Positions 1 through 10,727 of a DNA stretch of 64,000 nt are shown piece by piece. This DNA comes from Octadecabacter sp. B2R22. Lineage in GTDB: Bacteria; Pseudomonadota; Alphaproteobacteria; Rhodobacterales; Rhodobacteraceae. The notes beneath the pieces are model-generated. The model saw only the letters and a list, made by a program, of their open reading frames with translations. It was not told where the DNA came from and did not search any database. Each line of letters opens with the position of its first letter. The stretch's first letter is position 1. The stretch spans positions 248,001 through 312,000 of the forward strand of contig NZ_JAHKQJ010000005.1 in the NCBI RefSeq assembly GCF_018861045.1, written 5' to 3'. Both the position numbers and the translations under genes were made by a program.

Positions 1-165
1 GATGATGGCGGACCGATCCCCACGAAATTTGGTGTGCTTCGCCATCAGGTTCCGCAGTGGCTCAAGATGGCGCCTTTGGCAGGACTGGTGATGCAGGTAA
101 GCGAAAGCCACATCCGTCACGGTGGGCAAGGTGCCTACTACGTTTACCTACGCCGCAGCCGCTGA
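1..165 (+). CDS. Smr/MutS-family protein, C-terminal end (partial)
   Basis: The frame is open from the first base of the window and stops with TGA at 163-165, leaving 54 residues. They read like the end of a Smr domain: FGVLRHQVPQWL, then a HGGQGAYYVYLRR block, which is the usual Smr ending (GVLR..VP.WL, then GG.GA..V.LRR). Smr domains are DNA- or RNA-processing nuclease modules. Stand-alone proteobacterial Smr proteins are poorly characterised. The 3' end overlaps the stop of the convergent MFS gene by 18 bases. The start and N-terminus lie outside the window. Confidence 0.8.
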   Translation, partial: DDGGPIPTKFGVLRHQVPQWLKMAPLAGLVMQVSESHIRHGGQGAYYVYLRRSR

Positions 166-1377
166 ACGCCGCGCGACCGATACAGGATAGAGCAATAGCG
201 CAGCCGCTCCGAAGAACGTTGCCGCATAGCCGAGCATCTGCACTTCAAATCCGACGCCATTGTCGATGAGCCAACCACTCACGCCCGGACCGAGTGCAGA
301 CCCAAGAACCATCAAAGCCATCGTGGTCGCTTTAATTGACCCAAGGTGGCGCGTCCCAAAGAATTCGGCCCAACAGGCATTCAACAAGGTCGCCTGACCA
401 CCGCCAGCAGCGCCCATCAGCACAATCGCAGCTGCGGTCCAGACCAAGCTGGGCGCATACCAATGCAAAACAAACGCGAATGCATAGGGGATAAGGTAGA
501 AGGGCAGCAATTTGACAGCGCCGATCCGATCGACTGCCCAACCATAAAAGACGGTTGATAAGAAAACGGTCACGGTACCAAGTGGGAAAATCGCTACTAA
601 TGAAAGGTGAGACCAGCCTTTGATTTCTGCAAAATGAACTTGGTGAAACCAAAACGCAGTTCCAAAACCCGAGAACGACATAACCGCAGGGGCCATCGCC
701 CAAAACACAGGGTGACGTAGGGCTTCAGCGCGCGTCCAGTGCCGACCGAAAAGCCCAGCGGTTTGTTCCGAGGATGAAATAGCCTGCGGTGTGCGCTCAA
801 GACGTAGGAGCGTAAACAAGACAGGCGTCATCGCGATGCAAAACACAGCACATCCTAGCCAGATGAAACGCCAATCAACAATGGATTTCATCCAGACCAT
901 CAAGAGCGGCAAAGTCGCCTCGCCCAGCATGTATCCCATTGCAGCGACAGCTAAAGCACGACCGCGCGCCGCGACAAACCAACGTGCCATTGCGACGGTT
1001 GCGACTTGGGTTGTCATGCCTTGGCCAAAGAACCTGAGGAAGAATACCAAAACGGGAAGAAGGGCAGCTACAGGATTGAGAGCCATCAAGACACATGAAA
1101 GCCCGAGCAGCAGGATAACAGTGATACCCAACTGCCTGACCCGAAACCGATCCGCCAATCCACCCGCGAAAACCATCACAGCTGCTGAGGCACCGGTGCC
1201 GATCATATAGATCAAACCCCAATCGCCATTACTAAGACCGTATGCCTCTCGAATTTCACCACCAAATATCGAAATAAAGAAGGTTTGCCCAAAGCTTGAA
1301 AGAAACGACAACAACGCCCCCGTCGCAAGGAAGGGAGCGTTCTGTCTGATAAATGCTAGGTATCCGCTTTCGGCCAT
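148..1377 (-). CDS. MFS transporter
   Basis: The 409-residue protein is almost entirely hydrophobic, with about twelve membrane segments. The loop between segments 2 and 3 carries GGLADRFRVR (residues about 72-81), the MFS motif A. A degenerate copy, GWAVDRIGAVK, sits in the second half, as expected from the internal duplication of the fold. It should be an inner-membrane secondary transporter; the substrate cannot be read from sequence. It lies 37 bases after hslU on the same strand and may be cotranscribed with it. A purine-rich AAGG precedes the ATG. Its end overlaps the Smr gene tail-to-tail. Confidence 0.85.
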   Translation of the reverse strand: MAESGYLAFIRQNAPFLATGALLSFLSSFGQTFFISIFGGEIREAYGLSNGDWGLIYMIGTGASAAVMVFAGGLADRFRVRQLGITVILLLGLSCVLMALNPVAALLPVLVFFLRFFGQGMTTQVATVAMARWFVAARGRALAVAAMGYMLGEATLPLLMVWMKSIVDWRFIWLGCAVFCIAMTPVLFTLLRLERTPQAISSSEQTAGLFGRHWTRAEALRHPVFWAMAPAVMSFSGFGTAFWFHQVHFAEIKGWSHLSLVAIFPLGTVTVFLSTVFYGWAVDRIGAVKLLPFYLIPYAFAFVLHWYAPSLVWTAAAIVLMGAAGGGQATLLNACWAEFFGTRHLGSIKATTMALMVLGSALGPGVSGWLIDNGVGFEVQMLGYAATFFGAAALLLYPVSVARRSAAAA

Positions 1378-1414
1378 AAGGCCTTATCCGTCGATCGCGA
1401 GGAACAAGAAAGCG

Positions 1415-2719
1415 CTAAAGTACGTAGCGACTGATGTCGGTAGAACGCGCAAGTTCGCCAAGATGTTCTTCGACGAATGCAGCGTTCACCTCAATCTCTT
1501 CTCCGCCACGATCCGGCGCGTTGAATGACAGGTCTTCAAAGACCCGTTCCATAACCGTGTAAAGACGTCGCGCACCGATGTTTTCTACGCTTTCGTTTAC
1601 TTCCGCTGCGATGCGGGCAAGGGCAGCGATACCGTCATCGTTAAACGAAACAGTGACTTCCTCGGTCCCCATCAGCGCTGTGTATTGACGCGTTAGCGCA
1701 TTATCGGTTTCCGTAAGGATACGGACGAAATCATCCTCAGTCAGGGCTCGCAACTCTACGCGGATCGGGAGGCGGCCTTGCAATTCCGGCAGGAGGTCGG
1801 ACGGTTTCGCAATATGGAACGCACCGCTTGCAATAAACAGGATGTGGTCTGTTTTGACGGATCCATGCTTGGTGCTGACCGTGGTCCCTTCAATCAAGGG
1901 CAATAGGTCACGCTGAACGCCTTCGCGGGATACATCAGCACCGCGCGCGTCTGAGTTACGGCAGACCTTGTCGATCTCATCGAGGAAGACGATGCCATTT
2001 TGTTCAACCGCCTCAAGCGCCTTTTTGGTGATGGCCTCATCATCCAAAAGTTTGTCGGCTTCGTCTGCGATCAAAAGGTCATAGCTTTCTGCAACGGTAA
2101 CCTTCTTGCGGGTCGTGCGCCCGCCCAACGCTTTTCCAAACATCGCGCCCAAGTCCATGCCGCCCATACCTTGCGGCTGACCTGGAATTTCAAGACCACC
2201 CAACGGGTTGGACGTGTCGGCAAGTTCTAGTTCGATGATCGTTGAATCCAGTTCCCCAGTCTTGAGTTTCTTGCGGAACATGTCGCGCGTGCCTTCGCGT
2301 GCATCCTCGCCGGCGATAGCATCAATGACGCGGGCTTCGGCGGCTTCACGTGCGCGTTGTTTCACGTCTTCGCGCATATAATCGCGGGTTTCCACAATCG
2401 CCGCTTCGACGAGGTCACGGATGATCTGTTCGACGTCACGACCGACATATCCAACTTCGGTAAACTTCGTTGCTTCCACCTTAATAAACGGCGCACGAGC
2501 GAGCTTTGCCAAACGGCGTGAAATTTCGGTCTTACCAACGCCGGTAGGTCCGATCATCAGGATGTTTTTCGGATAGACTTCATCACGAAGGTCATCGCCC
2601 AATTGCTTACGGCGCCAACGGTTGCGAAGTGCGACCGCGACGGCGCGTTTGGCATCCTTTTGACCAATGATAAATCGATCAAGTTCAGAGACGATTTCAC
2701 GGGGGGTCAGGTCACTCAT
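1415..2719 (-). CDS. hslU: ATP-dependent protease ATPase subunit HslU
   Basis: HslU (ClpY) is the AAA+ unfoldase of the cytoplasmic HslUV protease. With the start at [10 protein letters not shown] it is 434 residues, close to the family norm. An in-frame extension of 15 codons upstream is ignored because it would run into hslV. Walker A is GPTGVGKT (residues 57-64), Walker B is VFLDEIDK, and the protein ends RYVL, the C-terminal tail that docks into HslV. Its ATG overlaps the hslV stop by four bases (ATGA), so translation is probably coupled. Confidence 0.97.
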   Translation of the reverse strand: MSDLTPREIVSELDRFIIGQKDAKRAVAVALRNRWRRKQLGDDLRDEVYPKNILMIGPTGVGKTEISRRLAKLARAPFIKVEATKFTEVGYVGRDVEQIIRDLVEAAIVETRDYMREDVKQRAREAAEARVIDAIAGEDAREGTRDMFRKKLKTGELDSTIIELELADTSNPLGGLEIPGQPQGMGGMDLGAMFGKALGGRTTRKKVTVAESYDLLIADEADKLLDDEAITKKALEAVEQNGIVFLDEIDKVCRNSDARGADVSREGVQRDLLPLIEGTTVSTKHGSVKTDHILFIASGAFHIAKPSDLLPELQGRLPIRVELRALTEDDFVRILTETDNALTRQYTALMGTEEVTVSFNDDGIAALARIAAEVNESVENIGARRLYTVMERVFEDLSFNAPDRGGEEIEVNAAFVEEHLGELARSTDISRYVL

Positions 2720-3243
2720 GCTTTGATGCTTTCTACGGTCAGATTGCCATTGGTATAGACACAAATATCAGATGCGATGGCCATTGAGCGGCGCGCAATT
2801 TCTTCTGCGCTTAGGTCTTGGTCCATTAATGCGCGGCCCGCAGCCAGTGCGAAGTTGCCGCCAGAACCGATCGCCGTCACATCAAATTCTGGCTCAAGAA
2901 CGTCACCAGCGCCGGTGATCACGAACAAGTCTTTGCCGTCAGTGACGATCAACATCGCTTCAAGTTTCTGAAGGTACTTGTCGGTGCGCCAATCTTTGGC
3001 GAGCTCAACGGAGGCGCGTGCCAATTGACCTGGTGTTGCCTCGAGTTTCTTTTCAAGTCGTTCAAGGAGCGTGAATGCATCCGCAGTGGAACCGGCAAAA
3101 CCGCAAATCACATCGTTGCCACCGACTGTGAGACGGCGCACCTTTGTTGCTGTGCCTTTCATGACTGTCTGCCCGACAGACACTTGCCCGTCACCCGCGA
3201 TGACCACTTCGTCATCTTTGCGTACACCGATAATTGTTGTCAT
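2716..3243 (-). CDS. hslV: ATP-dependent protease peptidase subunit HslV
   Basis: HslV is the threonine peptidase of HslUV. The protein has 175 residues and starts MTTIIGVRK. After removal of Met1, Thr2 would be the N-terminal nucleophile. The family blocks [24 protein letters not shown] and [10 protein letters not shown] are present. An in-frame TAA lies a few codons upstream and AAGGAC sits seven bases ahead, so this ATG is the start. It is first in the hslV-hslU(-MFS) operon and is preceded by a heat-shock-like promoter. Confidence 0.97.
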   Translation of the reverse strand: MTTIIGVRKDDEVVIAGDGQVSVGQTVMKGTATKVRRLTVGGNDVICGFAGSTADAFTLLERLEKKLEATPGQLARASVELAKDWRTDKYLQKLEAMLIVTDGKDLFVITGAGDVLEPEFDVTAIGSGGNFALAAGRALMDQDLSAEEIARRSMAIASDICVYTNGNLTVESIKA

Positions 3244-3270
3244 GTCGTGTCCTTACGTTGCTTGTGAATT

Positions 3271-3299
3271 ATATGGCGACGCAATTGGCGCGACACAAG
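3271..3299 (-). promoter_or_regulatory. Candidate RpoH (heat-shock) promoter of hslVU
   Basis: On the minus strand CTTGTG (3299-3294) and CCATAT (3276-3271) are separated by 17 bases and end about 27 bases before the hslV ATG. This fits the alphaproteobacterial sigma-32 pattern (CTTG, then a CCATAT-like -10). hslVU is a classic heat-shock operon. Assignment is by eye only. Confidence 0.5.
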
Positions 3300-3307
3300 G
3301 TTCCATG

Positions 3308-3336
3308 AAAAAAGGGCGCCCCATTGGGACGCCCTC
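3308..3336 (-). terminator. Intrinsic terminator after trxA
   Basis: On the minus strand AGGGCG-T-CCC, an AATG loop and GGG-CGCCCT form a stem with one bulged base, followed by TTTTTT. It begins about 20 bases past the trxA stop and separates trxA from hslV. Confidence 0.85.
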
Positions 3337-3354
3337 AAAGTCAATAAATCCGGT

Positions 3355-3675
3355 TTAGATGCTTTCTTCGATCCAACCTTGCAGGGCAGCTTTAGGTGCT
3401 GCGCCTGTCTTGTTGGATACCACTTCGCCACCTTTGAACAGGAAAAGCGCTGGAATACCGCGCACACCCATCTGAGCTGGAGAGTTAGGGTTTTCGTCAA
3501 CGTTCACTTTGACGATTTTGACTTTGCCTTCCATTTCAGCGGATAGCTCTTCGAGCGCTGGGCCAATCTGCTTACAAGGGCCACACCATTCCGCCCAGAA
3601 GTCTACGACTACTGGAATGTCGGAATTCCGAACTTCGGCGTCAAAAGTGTCGTCTGTTACTGCTACGGTCGCCAT
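3355..3675 (-). CDS. trxA: Thioredoxin
   Basis: A 106-residue thioredoxin, the general cytoplasmic disulfide reductase. The active site WCGPC occupies residues 30-34 ([11 protein letters not shown]), and the cis-proline region reads [11 protein letters not shown]. Length is typical. AAAGGAG lies about seven bases before the ATG. It follows addA by 62 bases and could be the last gene of that operon or have its own promoter. A strong terminator closes the unit. Confidence 0.96.
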   Translation of the reverse strand: MATVAVTDDTFDAEVRNSDIPVVVDFWAEWCGPCKQIGPALEELSAEMEGKVKIVKVNVDENPNSPAQMGVRGIPALFLFKGGEVVSNKTGAAPKAALQGWIEESI

Positions 3676-3737
3676 TTGGCTGCTCCTTTAAGGGATGAAT
3701 TCGTTGAAACGGAAAGTATGAGCGCACCACGTGGTCG

Positions 3738-6700
3738 TCAAGGCGTGGTCACATCTTTGAGAGCATCATCAAGTTGATTGGCAGACAGTTCGCTCGTTTC
3801 GCCTGTTTTGGTCCACATGAGAATGCAACGGATTGTGTGATCCGGGTACACCAATGACAATGCGTCACGGTAGGCCGCCATTTGACGGGTCAGACCAGCA
3901 GGAGTTTCTTTGGGGGTGTTCGGTGTTATCCGGTTTGATTTGTAATCGACGGCGATGACTTCGGTTTCGGTTATGATCAATCTATCAATGATGCCGAATA
4001 TTCGATCTCCGGCAAGAGAGCTCAGATTTGCCGAAATCGGAACCTCTACGAGGCCTGACCTGAAGATCCATGACAGCTCGGGTTGCGCAATTAGGTTCAG
4101 GGCTTCCTCAATGATCTCTGATGGGTCGCCAATGAGCCCTGTGTCGGGATGGTTCTGAACTAAAGTCTCTGCAATCTCCCTCTGGTTTTCGCCGCTGACC
4201 TCCGGCAAATACTCAAGCAAAAGGTGAATGATCCTTCCCCAAGCCAGTGCAAGATCGGACGCATCTGTGTGTGTTTCACCAGACATGATCTTGGCGCCAC
4301 CCAACTCCGAGGGAGATCGAGTGGATTGGCGATCTGGAACAGCGGGAAGAACATCGCCGAAGCCTTTTTCAGGCGCGGGGCCTTGGGTAATAATCGTCTC
4401 TTCGAATAGGTCCCCATCGTCCCATCCTTGGCGAGATAGTCTCTTGATTGTTCCAAAAGGCGTCCCATGATCAACGGCGTCCAAATGTTCCATCGCGCCA
4501 CTGATCGTTGAATGCCAAGAGTCGTGTTCTTCGCCAACCTTTCCAGCTGCAGCCAGAATCAACCAGTTCTCGGCGCGGGTCATGGCGACGTAGAGAAGGC
4601 GGCGTCGCTCACGATCTTGCGCGAGCAGCATGTCCTCCTGCACATCGCGTAGTGGCTCCGGCATGACGTCTGCCTTAGGTTTCCAGAAAATGCCGTCATC
4701 AGACTGAAGCAAGTCCCCCCGAAGAGATCGCGCTCGGCTTCCTGTATCGGGAAGAATGACAATCGGTGCTTCTAGACCTTTAGCACCATGAACGGTCATC
4801 ACGCGGATACGGTCCCCCGCAGAATCCATCTGCCGTTTGATTGTAACGTCTTCGGATTCCAGCCATGTCAAAAACCCCGTCAGGCTTGGTACAGCTGATT
4901 GCTCATACCCCAGCGCCTGAGAAAGCAACGCGTCGATGCCATCTTCAGCTTCGTGCCCAAGCCGCGCGAGTAGATTTTGGCGACCTTTGTGACGCACCAA
5001 CAGGCGATTAATCAGATCATAGGGGCGAAGGAAATCGGCGTTGTTTCGCAAATCGTATAATATGGCGAGCGTGTCTTCATGCTGCCCAGACGTTCGCAAC
5101 GCTTCCCATAAAGATTGTCCCTTTGGGCGAGGTTGGGCGAGATCGTAAAGCTGTTTCTCCGTCCAACCAAACAGTGGGGACTTCAACGCAGCGGCCAGTG
5201 ACAGGCTGTCCTCTTGCAAAGCAACGAATTTCAGAAGCGCCGAGATATCCTTGACGGCAAGCTCTCCTGCTAGTTTCAATCTGTCGGCACCAGCGACCTC
5301 TAGTTCAGCGGCCTTACACGCGGCAATGATCTGTTCGAAAATCCCGCTGAGGCGACCCTGTACAAGGATCAGAAAATCACCCGGAGTAATTCTGCGCCGG
5401 CCCCATTTTCCGTCCTTTTGGGTCGGTAGTGTTTCCTCGGCAAGCATGCGTTTAATCTCAGCGGCGATACGATGGGCCAGCACAACCTTATGGTTGGTGC
5501 GCCCTTTCAAATCGAGCGGGTCATCCCAGTCGCGTTCTTCTGGTTTATCTGACGGCTCGATTACCGGCCAAACATCCACGCGACCTGGCATGTCGTTCTT
5601 GAATGCAAGATGGGTGATCTCATCTCCCAAGCCTTCTGACATTTCACCTTTGAAGGTTTGGTCAACCAGCCGCAAAATTGCTTCTGACGAACGGAAGGAA
5701 TACAGCAACTCGCTTGTCTTGAGTTGCTTCTTAACCTTTGCAAGTTCTCCGTCGAAGTGATCGCGCATACGGTCAAACCCTTCGGGGTCCGCGCCTTGGA
5801 AAGAATAGATAGATTGCTTTTTGTCGCCCACGACAAAGACTGTTCGAAGCCGCTCAGGCTGCGCTCCTTCGCCGGTGGAAAACTCTTGAGTCAGAAGCCG
5901 CACAATATCCCACTGATCAGGCGATGTGTCTTGAGCTTCATCGACCAGCACGTGATCCACGCCACCATCCAAGCGGAACAAGACCCATTGCGCCAGTGCG
6001 GGGTCTTCGAGGAGGGACTTTGCCTTGCTGATCAGATCATCGAAATCCAATGCAGCACGTTGGGTTTTCTTTCGCTCATACAGCTGCACAAACGGCTCGG
6101 CGAATGCCAGTAACGCCCGTGTCTTTTCAAGCGCGTTGATGCGGCAGATGAAATCATATGCATCTGCGGTGCGGTCCATCCACGCATGAACGTCGTCCGA
6201 AAGATGCGCCAAAGCCTCGACTGCTTTGGTATGGTTTGACTGAGGCCAGTTACGCGACTTGCTTGTCTTGTCAGTTGCATACAGCAGCAACGATAACGCC
6301 CCTTCTAAAGATGCCATGTCTGGGTTGGCCAAATTCAGCTTCTTTAGATTCGCCGCAAATGTTTGATAGGTCTTTGACGTTGTCGCGCTGGCTTCTATCA
6401 GTTCATCAACCAACCCATCTTCGCCGCCGACAAACCCGACATCAATTGCGTCCCCAACTGTTGTTCCTTTGGGTACGCCAAACGCGGCCGCTAATTCATC
6501 ATCGTTCAGCGGGCTAAGGAATGCTGACTTACGACCAGTGACCGCCGCGAGAAAGCTGCTGACATCCGCCCCTGTGTAGTGTTCCGCAAACCCCGCGACA
6601 GCATCTGCATGTGTGCCCATCGCCATCTCATCCAAGACTTCTTCGCGCAACATTTGAGCGGCTCGGTCTTCCATTTCCTTGAACTGTGGACTCACCTCAG

Positions 6701-7112
6701 CTTCTAGCGGAAAGCGGCGCAAAACGCCGGCGCAAAACGAATGGATTGTTTGGATCTTCAATCCGCCAGGAGTTTCGATGGCAGCGGCAAAAAGGGTCCT
6801 CGCCTGACCGAGATAGTCGTCCGAAACAGAGGTCGTTCCGCCAAGATCAATCAGTTGTTGTCGCAACTCTTGATCGGGCATCATTGCCCATTCGCCTAGC
6901 CTCTTGAACAGGCGGTTCTGCATCTCGGACGCCGCCGCCTTGGTGTAGGTTAGGCACAACACGTTCTCCGGCCGTGTCCCACCCAGCAACAAACGGGCCA
7001 CGCGGTCGGTGAGGACGCGTGTCTTGCCTGAGCCAGCATTGGCTGACAGCCACGTCGATTGGGTTGGGTCTGCTGCTTCGATCTGGCGGAGCGTTGCGTC
7101 GTTATGGGTCAT
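3738..7112 (-). CDS. addA: Double-strand break repair helicase AddA (alphaproteobacterial type)
   Basis: AddA is the helicase-nuclease subunit of AddAB, which resects DNA double-strand ends for RecA loading. The protein has 1124 residues. Walker A is ANAGSGKT (residues 24-31). Motif II appears as DEAQDTSPDQWD, further UvrD-type motifs include QSIYSFQGAD and VMTVHGAKGLE. The C-terminus carries a PD-(D/E)XK nuclease core (GIIDRL, then VIAVDYKSNR). Its ATG overlaps the addB stop by four bases, as expected for two subunits made together. Confidence 0.95.
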   Translation of the reverse strand: MTHNDATLRQIEAADPTQSTWLSANAGSGKTRVLTDRVARLLLGGTRPENVLCLTYTKAAASEMQNRLFKRLGEWAMMPDQELRQQLIDLGGTTSVSDDYLGQARTLFAAAIETPGGLKIQTIHSFCAGVLRRFPLEAEVSPQFKEMEDRAAQMLREEVLDEMAMGTHADAVAGFAEHYTGADVSSFLAAVTGRKSAFLSPLNDDELAAAFGVPKGTTVGDAIDVGFVGGEDGLVDELIEASATTSKTYQTFAANLKKLNLANPDMASLEGALSLLLYATDKTSKSRNWPQSNHTKAVEALAHLSDDVHAWMDRTADAYDFICRINALEKTRALLAFAEPFVQLYERKKTQRAALDFDDLISKAKSLLEDPALAQWVLFRLDGGVDHVLVDEAQDTSPDQWDIVRLLTQEFSTGEGAQPERLRTVFVVGDKKQSIYSFQGADPEGFDRMRDHFDGELAKVKKQLKTSELLYSFRSSEAILRLVDQTFKGEMSEGLGDEITHLAFKNDMPGRVDVWPVIEPSDKPEERDWDDPLDLKGRTNHKVVLAHRIAAEIKRMLAEETLPTQKDGKWGRRRITPGDFLILVQGRLSGIFEQIIAACKAAELEVAGADRLKLAGELAVKDISALLKFVALQEDSLSLAAALKSPLFGWTEKQLYDLAQPRPKGQSLWEALRTSGQHEDTLAILYDLRNNADFLRPYDLINRLLVRHKGRQNLLARLGHEAEDGIDALLSQALGYEQSAVPSLTGFLTWLESEDVTIKRQMDSAGDRIRVMTVHGAKGLEAPIVILPDTGSRARSLRGDLLQSDDGIFWKPKADVMPEPLRDVQEDMLLAQDRERRRLLYVAMTRAENWLILAAAGKVGEEHDSWHSTISGAMEHLDAVDHGTPFGTIKRLSRQGWDDGDLFEETIITQGPAPEKGFGDVLPAVPDRQSTRSPSELGGAKIMSGETHTDASDLALAWGRIIHLLLEYLPEVSGENQREIAETLVQNHPDTGLIGDPSEIIEEALNLIAQPELSWIFRSGLVEVPISANLSSLAGDRIFGIIDRLIITETEVIAVDYKSNRITPNTPKETPAGLTRQMAAYRDALSLVYPDHTIRCILMWTKTGETSELSANQLDDALKDVTTP

Positions 7113-10054
7113 GCCAAATCCTCCACGACAGGATCGTTCGTTTCATCCCATTCGCCGTATCTCGCGAGGTGGTCGTAGTCGCCCTCAAAGGTAAGCGTCT
7201 CGTTTGCGCGCCGTGATGTGTAGCCTTTCGAGGGGTCCATCCACTTGGTTATCAGGCTCTCGAAGCGGGTCAAAATCTCTTCGGTAGATGTGTCCTTCAA
7301 CGGTGCGTCTTGGTCTTTCAAACCACTTCCCAAACCTATGTATTTTGCAGCTTTGGTGCGTGTGACTCCGAGCGGCTTGAAGGCACCTTTTTCTACCATG
7401 GCGGCTTCTAGCAACAGCTGCTTATCGAATTCTTTTTGCTGTTTCTGAGTAGGGGCGTTGCCAGTCTTATAATCATATATCAACGCCTCCCCGTCATCAG
7501 ACAGGTCGATCCTATCGGCCGTCCCCGTTAGCGAAAACCCGATCTTTGGAAAGTTCAGTTCGCCCCGCATCTCAGTGTCTACGTTGGTAGAGCTCGCCTG
7601 ACGTTTTTGCTCCTCAGCCAAGAAGTGAGGTACGAAATACGCTACCCTTGCACGCCACATCGAACGGGCAGCAGGCCATGGGCAATGCTTCAACAAAACC
7701 CCGTCAGCAATCTGCATGAACTGTTCGGTCGCATTGATGTCATTTGGATCAATCGCATCCTTTACGAAACGCTCAAGGATCTCATGGACGATTATGCCCC
7801 TTAAGGGAGCGTCAGCAGACTGAGACAAAGGATCAAGCGAATTTAGCTTCAGGATTTTGCGAGCATAGATCGCATAAGGATCGCGGATTAACGTCTTGAT
7901 CTGAGTTACTGACAATTGATTTGGACGTGCGGCGGCGGGCGGCGCAGGTGACGGACGCGGGGCCGCGTCTATAATACGTTCGGGTGCCGCGATGGCTTCT
8001 GCGAGCGCAAGAAATGTATCCCCTCGAGCGCGCATTTGTTTTAAGCACTCTGGTCCGTCCTTCGCCGTCAAACCGCCCAGCAAATTGGTCAGCCGGTTCA
8101 CCCAGCGACTTGGCACGGTTTCGGCTTCGTCTGAACGGATGGCTCGGCTCAAAACCACCTTTTTGGCGCAGACCGCTTGCTGATAATCATGCGCGCTTAG
8201 CCCGATCCGGCGTTCCGGGAGAAGCAAGCCAGCTTGCATTCGCAAGGGTCGATTCAGCCAAGGATCGGGGGTTGGTGCCTCGGGCCATGTGCCTTCGTTC
8301 AATCCAGCTAGAATAACTAAATCGGCGGACTGAACCCGGGCCTCAAGCGTACCCCATATGAGAACTTGGGGGTGCCCTTTGTCGCGGTCACGCACTTCGC
8401 CACCAGACAAAACAGAATTTACAAGTTGTCGGTACTCGCGCGGGGTCATCTCCCCGCCAGCGTCGGCGTGAGTTCGCAATTCTGACATAACCCGAAGTGC
8501 TTCGCGGCCTGCTGGTTTTAGCCAGACTTCGCCTGAGCCTTCAGCATGGGGTCCCGCAGACAGATGCTCGGAAATTTGCCAGTGTTGGGCGACGAAGTCA
8601 GCCAGCGGCCGCTGGTCCGCCCCATTCAATCCCATAACGGCGTCGCATACCCAAGCAACCCAATCTGTTCGATCAGGATGACGATCAGCCGTGGCAATCG
8701 CCCATTGGGTAAGGCTTTCATGGGTTGGAAAGGGCGGGCCATTCCGGCGCAATTCCATTTCAAGGCTGTTGGTATGAAGGTTGTGCTGGCCGCGATCGGA
8801 ACTGGCAGAATTGCTGAGCGGGTGACGCAATAGAACCAATAGGTTTTCGGCGGACAAAGGCTCGCAGAACAGCTCCGCGATATGTCGCAAGAACCGTCCA
8901 GAAGCCGTCAGTTGGAGAGGGAGGCCTGCGCTGTCGTCAGGAACAATATCCCAACGGTCCAGAGCAGCAGTGACCTGACGTGTCAGCACCCGATCTGGTG
9001 TAATAAGTGCCGCAGTCTCACCATCTTCAACGGCTTGGCGCAATCGAACCGCGATAGCGTCCGCTTCGGCGCGGGGGGTTGGGGCCTCGATCAACGTCAT
9101 ATCCCGCGTTGCCGCGTGCAGATCACCCAGGGCGGGCCCGTCTTTAATCCACTGGTCGGTGACGGGTGCAGGTCTTAGAGAAAGGGAAATCAAGGCTGTT
9201 CGATCAGCTCTATCTTTCACTGCGTCATGCCAAATCTCTAGACTGTTCACCGGCATGTCGAGCGCGTCACAGAATGCTTTGAATCGGTATTGCGGGTGGT
9301 CTTCTCCTCCATCCAGCGGATCAAGTTTGTCCCAAACGTCGTCTGGCAAATCCATGTCAACGCCGGGCAAAACAACGGCCCCTTGCGGCATGTTTGCCAC
9401 CGATTGCATGAACAGTGATGTTGCCCCGCGGGACCCCGTTGATCCTGCGACGATGATGGGATGTTGAGGGGGAAAGTCAGCCCAACGCGCGATTTGTGCT
9501 TCCACGACACGTCGTTGGCGTCCTTCGACGTCCAGCTGAGTGTCTTTATCAAAATAGCGCTGCACAAGTTGAATGAACGATAGCGCGCGTTGCCAATGTC
9601 CAGATTGGTCGGTGACGTCCAAGCCAGCGATGGCTTCTGGGGGAACACCTTCGCCCTGCATCTCTCCCATCAACGCGACCAAGCTATCCGCAAGATCAAA
9701 TGCAGCGGTTTGCGCAGCAAGCGTTGGATCGACGGCCAACAACCCTTTGACAAGTTGCGCCACCTCTAGCCGTCTTTTTAGCGGCGCAACAGCCGGAGGA
9801 ATGTCGTTCAACCCAATGTCCGAACCGAGGTCGGTGACAAGTCGTATTCTCGGCAGTAGTAAAGCATCCCCGCTATGGAACAGCTCGACCAAACGGCGCT
9901 GCATCCGGCGTGTGTTTACAAAGATTTCGACGTTGGCCACGTCCTCAGGTGCGCGCGTTTCAAATCTCTCGCGAAGGCCATCATGCAATGCAGTGGTAAA
10001 ATCCACGCCTAAAGGAGCCGCAAAAACACGCGGCCCTTCTGTTGGGCTAAACAT
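7109..10054 (-). CDS. addB: Double-strand break repair protein AddB
   Basis: AddB is the partner subunit of AddAB, with an inactive helicase fold and a second nuclease. With the ATG at 10054 it has 981 residues; a TTG one codon upstream is less likely because AGAAGGA stands eight bases before the ATG. The N-terminus ([11 protein letters not shown]) lacks a GKT Walker A loop, as in other alphaproteobacteria. The C-terminal nuclease core reads [10 protein letters not shown], then [10 protein letters not shown]. The start overlaps the end of the MurU-like gene by eight bases. Confidence 0.95.
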   Translation of the reverse strand: MFSPTEGPRVFAAPLGVDFTTALHDGLRERFETRAPEDVANVEIFVNTRRMQRRLVELFHSGDALLLPRIRLVTDLGSDIGLNDIPPAVAPLKRRLEVAQLVKGLLAVDPTLAAQTAAFDLADSLVALMGEMQGEGVPPEAIAGLDVTDQSGHWQRALSFIQLVQRYFDKDTQLDVEGRQRRVVEAQIARWADFPPQHPIIVAGSTGSRGATSLFMQSVANMPQGAVVLPGVDMDLPDDVWDKLDPLDGGEDHPQYRFKAFCDALDMPVNSLEIWHDAVKDRADRTALISLSLRPAPVTDQWIKDGPALGDLHAATRDMTLIEAPTPRAEADAIAVRLRQAVEDGETAALITPDRVLTRQVTAALDRWDIVPDDSAGLPLQLTASGRFLRHIAELFCEPLSAENLLVLLRHPLSNSASSDRGQHNLHTNSLEMELRRNGPPFPTHESLTQWAIATADRHPDRTDWVAWVCDAVMGLNGADQRPLADFVAQHWQISEHLSAGPHAEGSGEVWLKPAGREALRVMSELRTHADAGGEMTPREYRQLVNSVLSGGEVRDRDKGHPQVLIWGTLEARVQSADLVILAGLNEGTWPEAPTPDPWLNRPLRMQAGLLLPERRIGLSAHDYQQAVCAKKVVLSRAIRSDEAETVPSRWVNRLTNLLGGLTAKDGPECLKQMRARGDTFLALAEAIAAPERIIDAAPRPSPAPPAAARPNQLSVTQIKTLIRDPYAIYARKILKLNSLDPLSQSADAPLRGIIVHEILERFVKDAIDPNDINATEQFMQIADGVLLKHCPWPAARSMWRARVAYFVPHFLAEEQKRQASSTNVDTEMRGELNFPKIGFSLTGTADRIDLSDDGEALIYDYKTGNAPTQKQQKEFDKQLLLEAAMVEKGAFKPLGVTRTKAAKYIGLGSGLKDQDAPLKDTSTEEILTRFESLITKWMDPSKGYTSRRANETLTFEGDYDHLARYGEWDETNDPVVEDLA

Positions 10055-10727
10055 CAATTTTTCCTTCTAACATCGCCTCAGCCAACGGGATGCTTTCAGG
10101 GCGCCCCACATCACACCAATTACCGTCATAGACTGCACCAAACATGCCGCCTCGTGCCAACATTCCGTCCCACAGGCTCCACATTGAAAAGGCATTCTCC
10201 TTGATGTCGGCCAGCCTATCTGTGCGGATGATTTGGACGCCGGAATAGACAAAATCAGAACCTCGCGACAAACGACCTGTCGCACCGATATCGAAATCTC
10301 CCGACCCCTTATGACCAACAGCGGCATGACGCGGGATCATGAGCAACAAAGCTTCCATTTCTGGCCGCCAAGCTTGGGATAGTACACTCACTGGATTTGC
10401 GCCTTTCCAGCAGGCATCGGTGTTCATGGTGAAAACAGGATTACTATCCAATAACGGCAGGGCTCGTTTGAGGCCGCCCCCCGTTTCGAGCAATTGATCT
10501 GTCTCGTCAGAAATTAGGACGCCACTACCAGCCAGATGGGTTTCAATTTGATCTGGAAAGTAGTGTGTGTTGACGACCCGGCGAAGCTCATCACACCAGA
10601 CAAGCGCATGATCAAGCAGAGGCCGGCCAGCAACTTTGACCATCGGCTTAGGTTGGGTATCCGTGAGGGGCGCCATGCGTGTTCCAAGACCCGCTGCAAA
10701 CAAGAGAACGGCCGTTGGCTTATTCAT
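10047..10727 (-). CDS. murU: Nucleotidyltransferase, MurU-like (N-acetylmuramate 1-phosphate uridylyltransferase)
   Basis: A 226-residue nucleotidyltransferase beginning with the sugar-nucleotide signature [16 protein letters not shown], followed by [19 protein letters not shown] metal-site region reads FTMNTDACW. Beside an AmgK-type kinase it most likely turns MurNAc 1-phosphate plus UTP into UDP-MurNAc in the recycling route that bypasses de novo synthesis. The pairing with the kinase is the main reason for choosing MurU over other sugar nucleotidyltransferases. It overlaps amgK by four bases and addB by eight. Confidence 0.75.
   Translation of the reverse strand: MNKPTAVLLFAAGLGTRMAPLTDTQPKPMVKVAGRPLLDHALVWCDELRRVVNTHYFPDQIETHLAGSGVLISDETDQLLETGGGLKRALPLLDSNPVFTMNTDACWKGANPVSVLSQAWRPEMEALLLMIPRHAAVGHKGSGDFDIGATGRLSRGSDFVYSGVQIIRTDRLADIKENAFSMWSLWDGMLARGGMFGAVYDGNWCDVGRPESIPLAEAMLEGKIDV

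Noticed and set aside
3726-3749. Inverted repeat ACCACG/CGTGGT at the addA stop as a terminator
   Set aside because: It has no T run and includes coding sequence. trxA is only 62 bases away, and its own terminator is strong.
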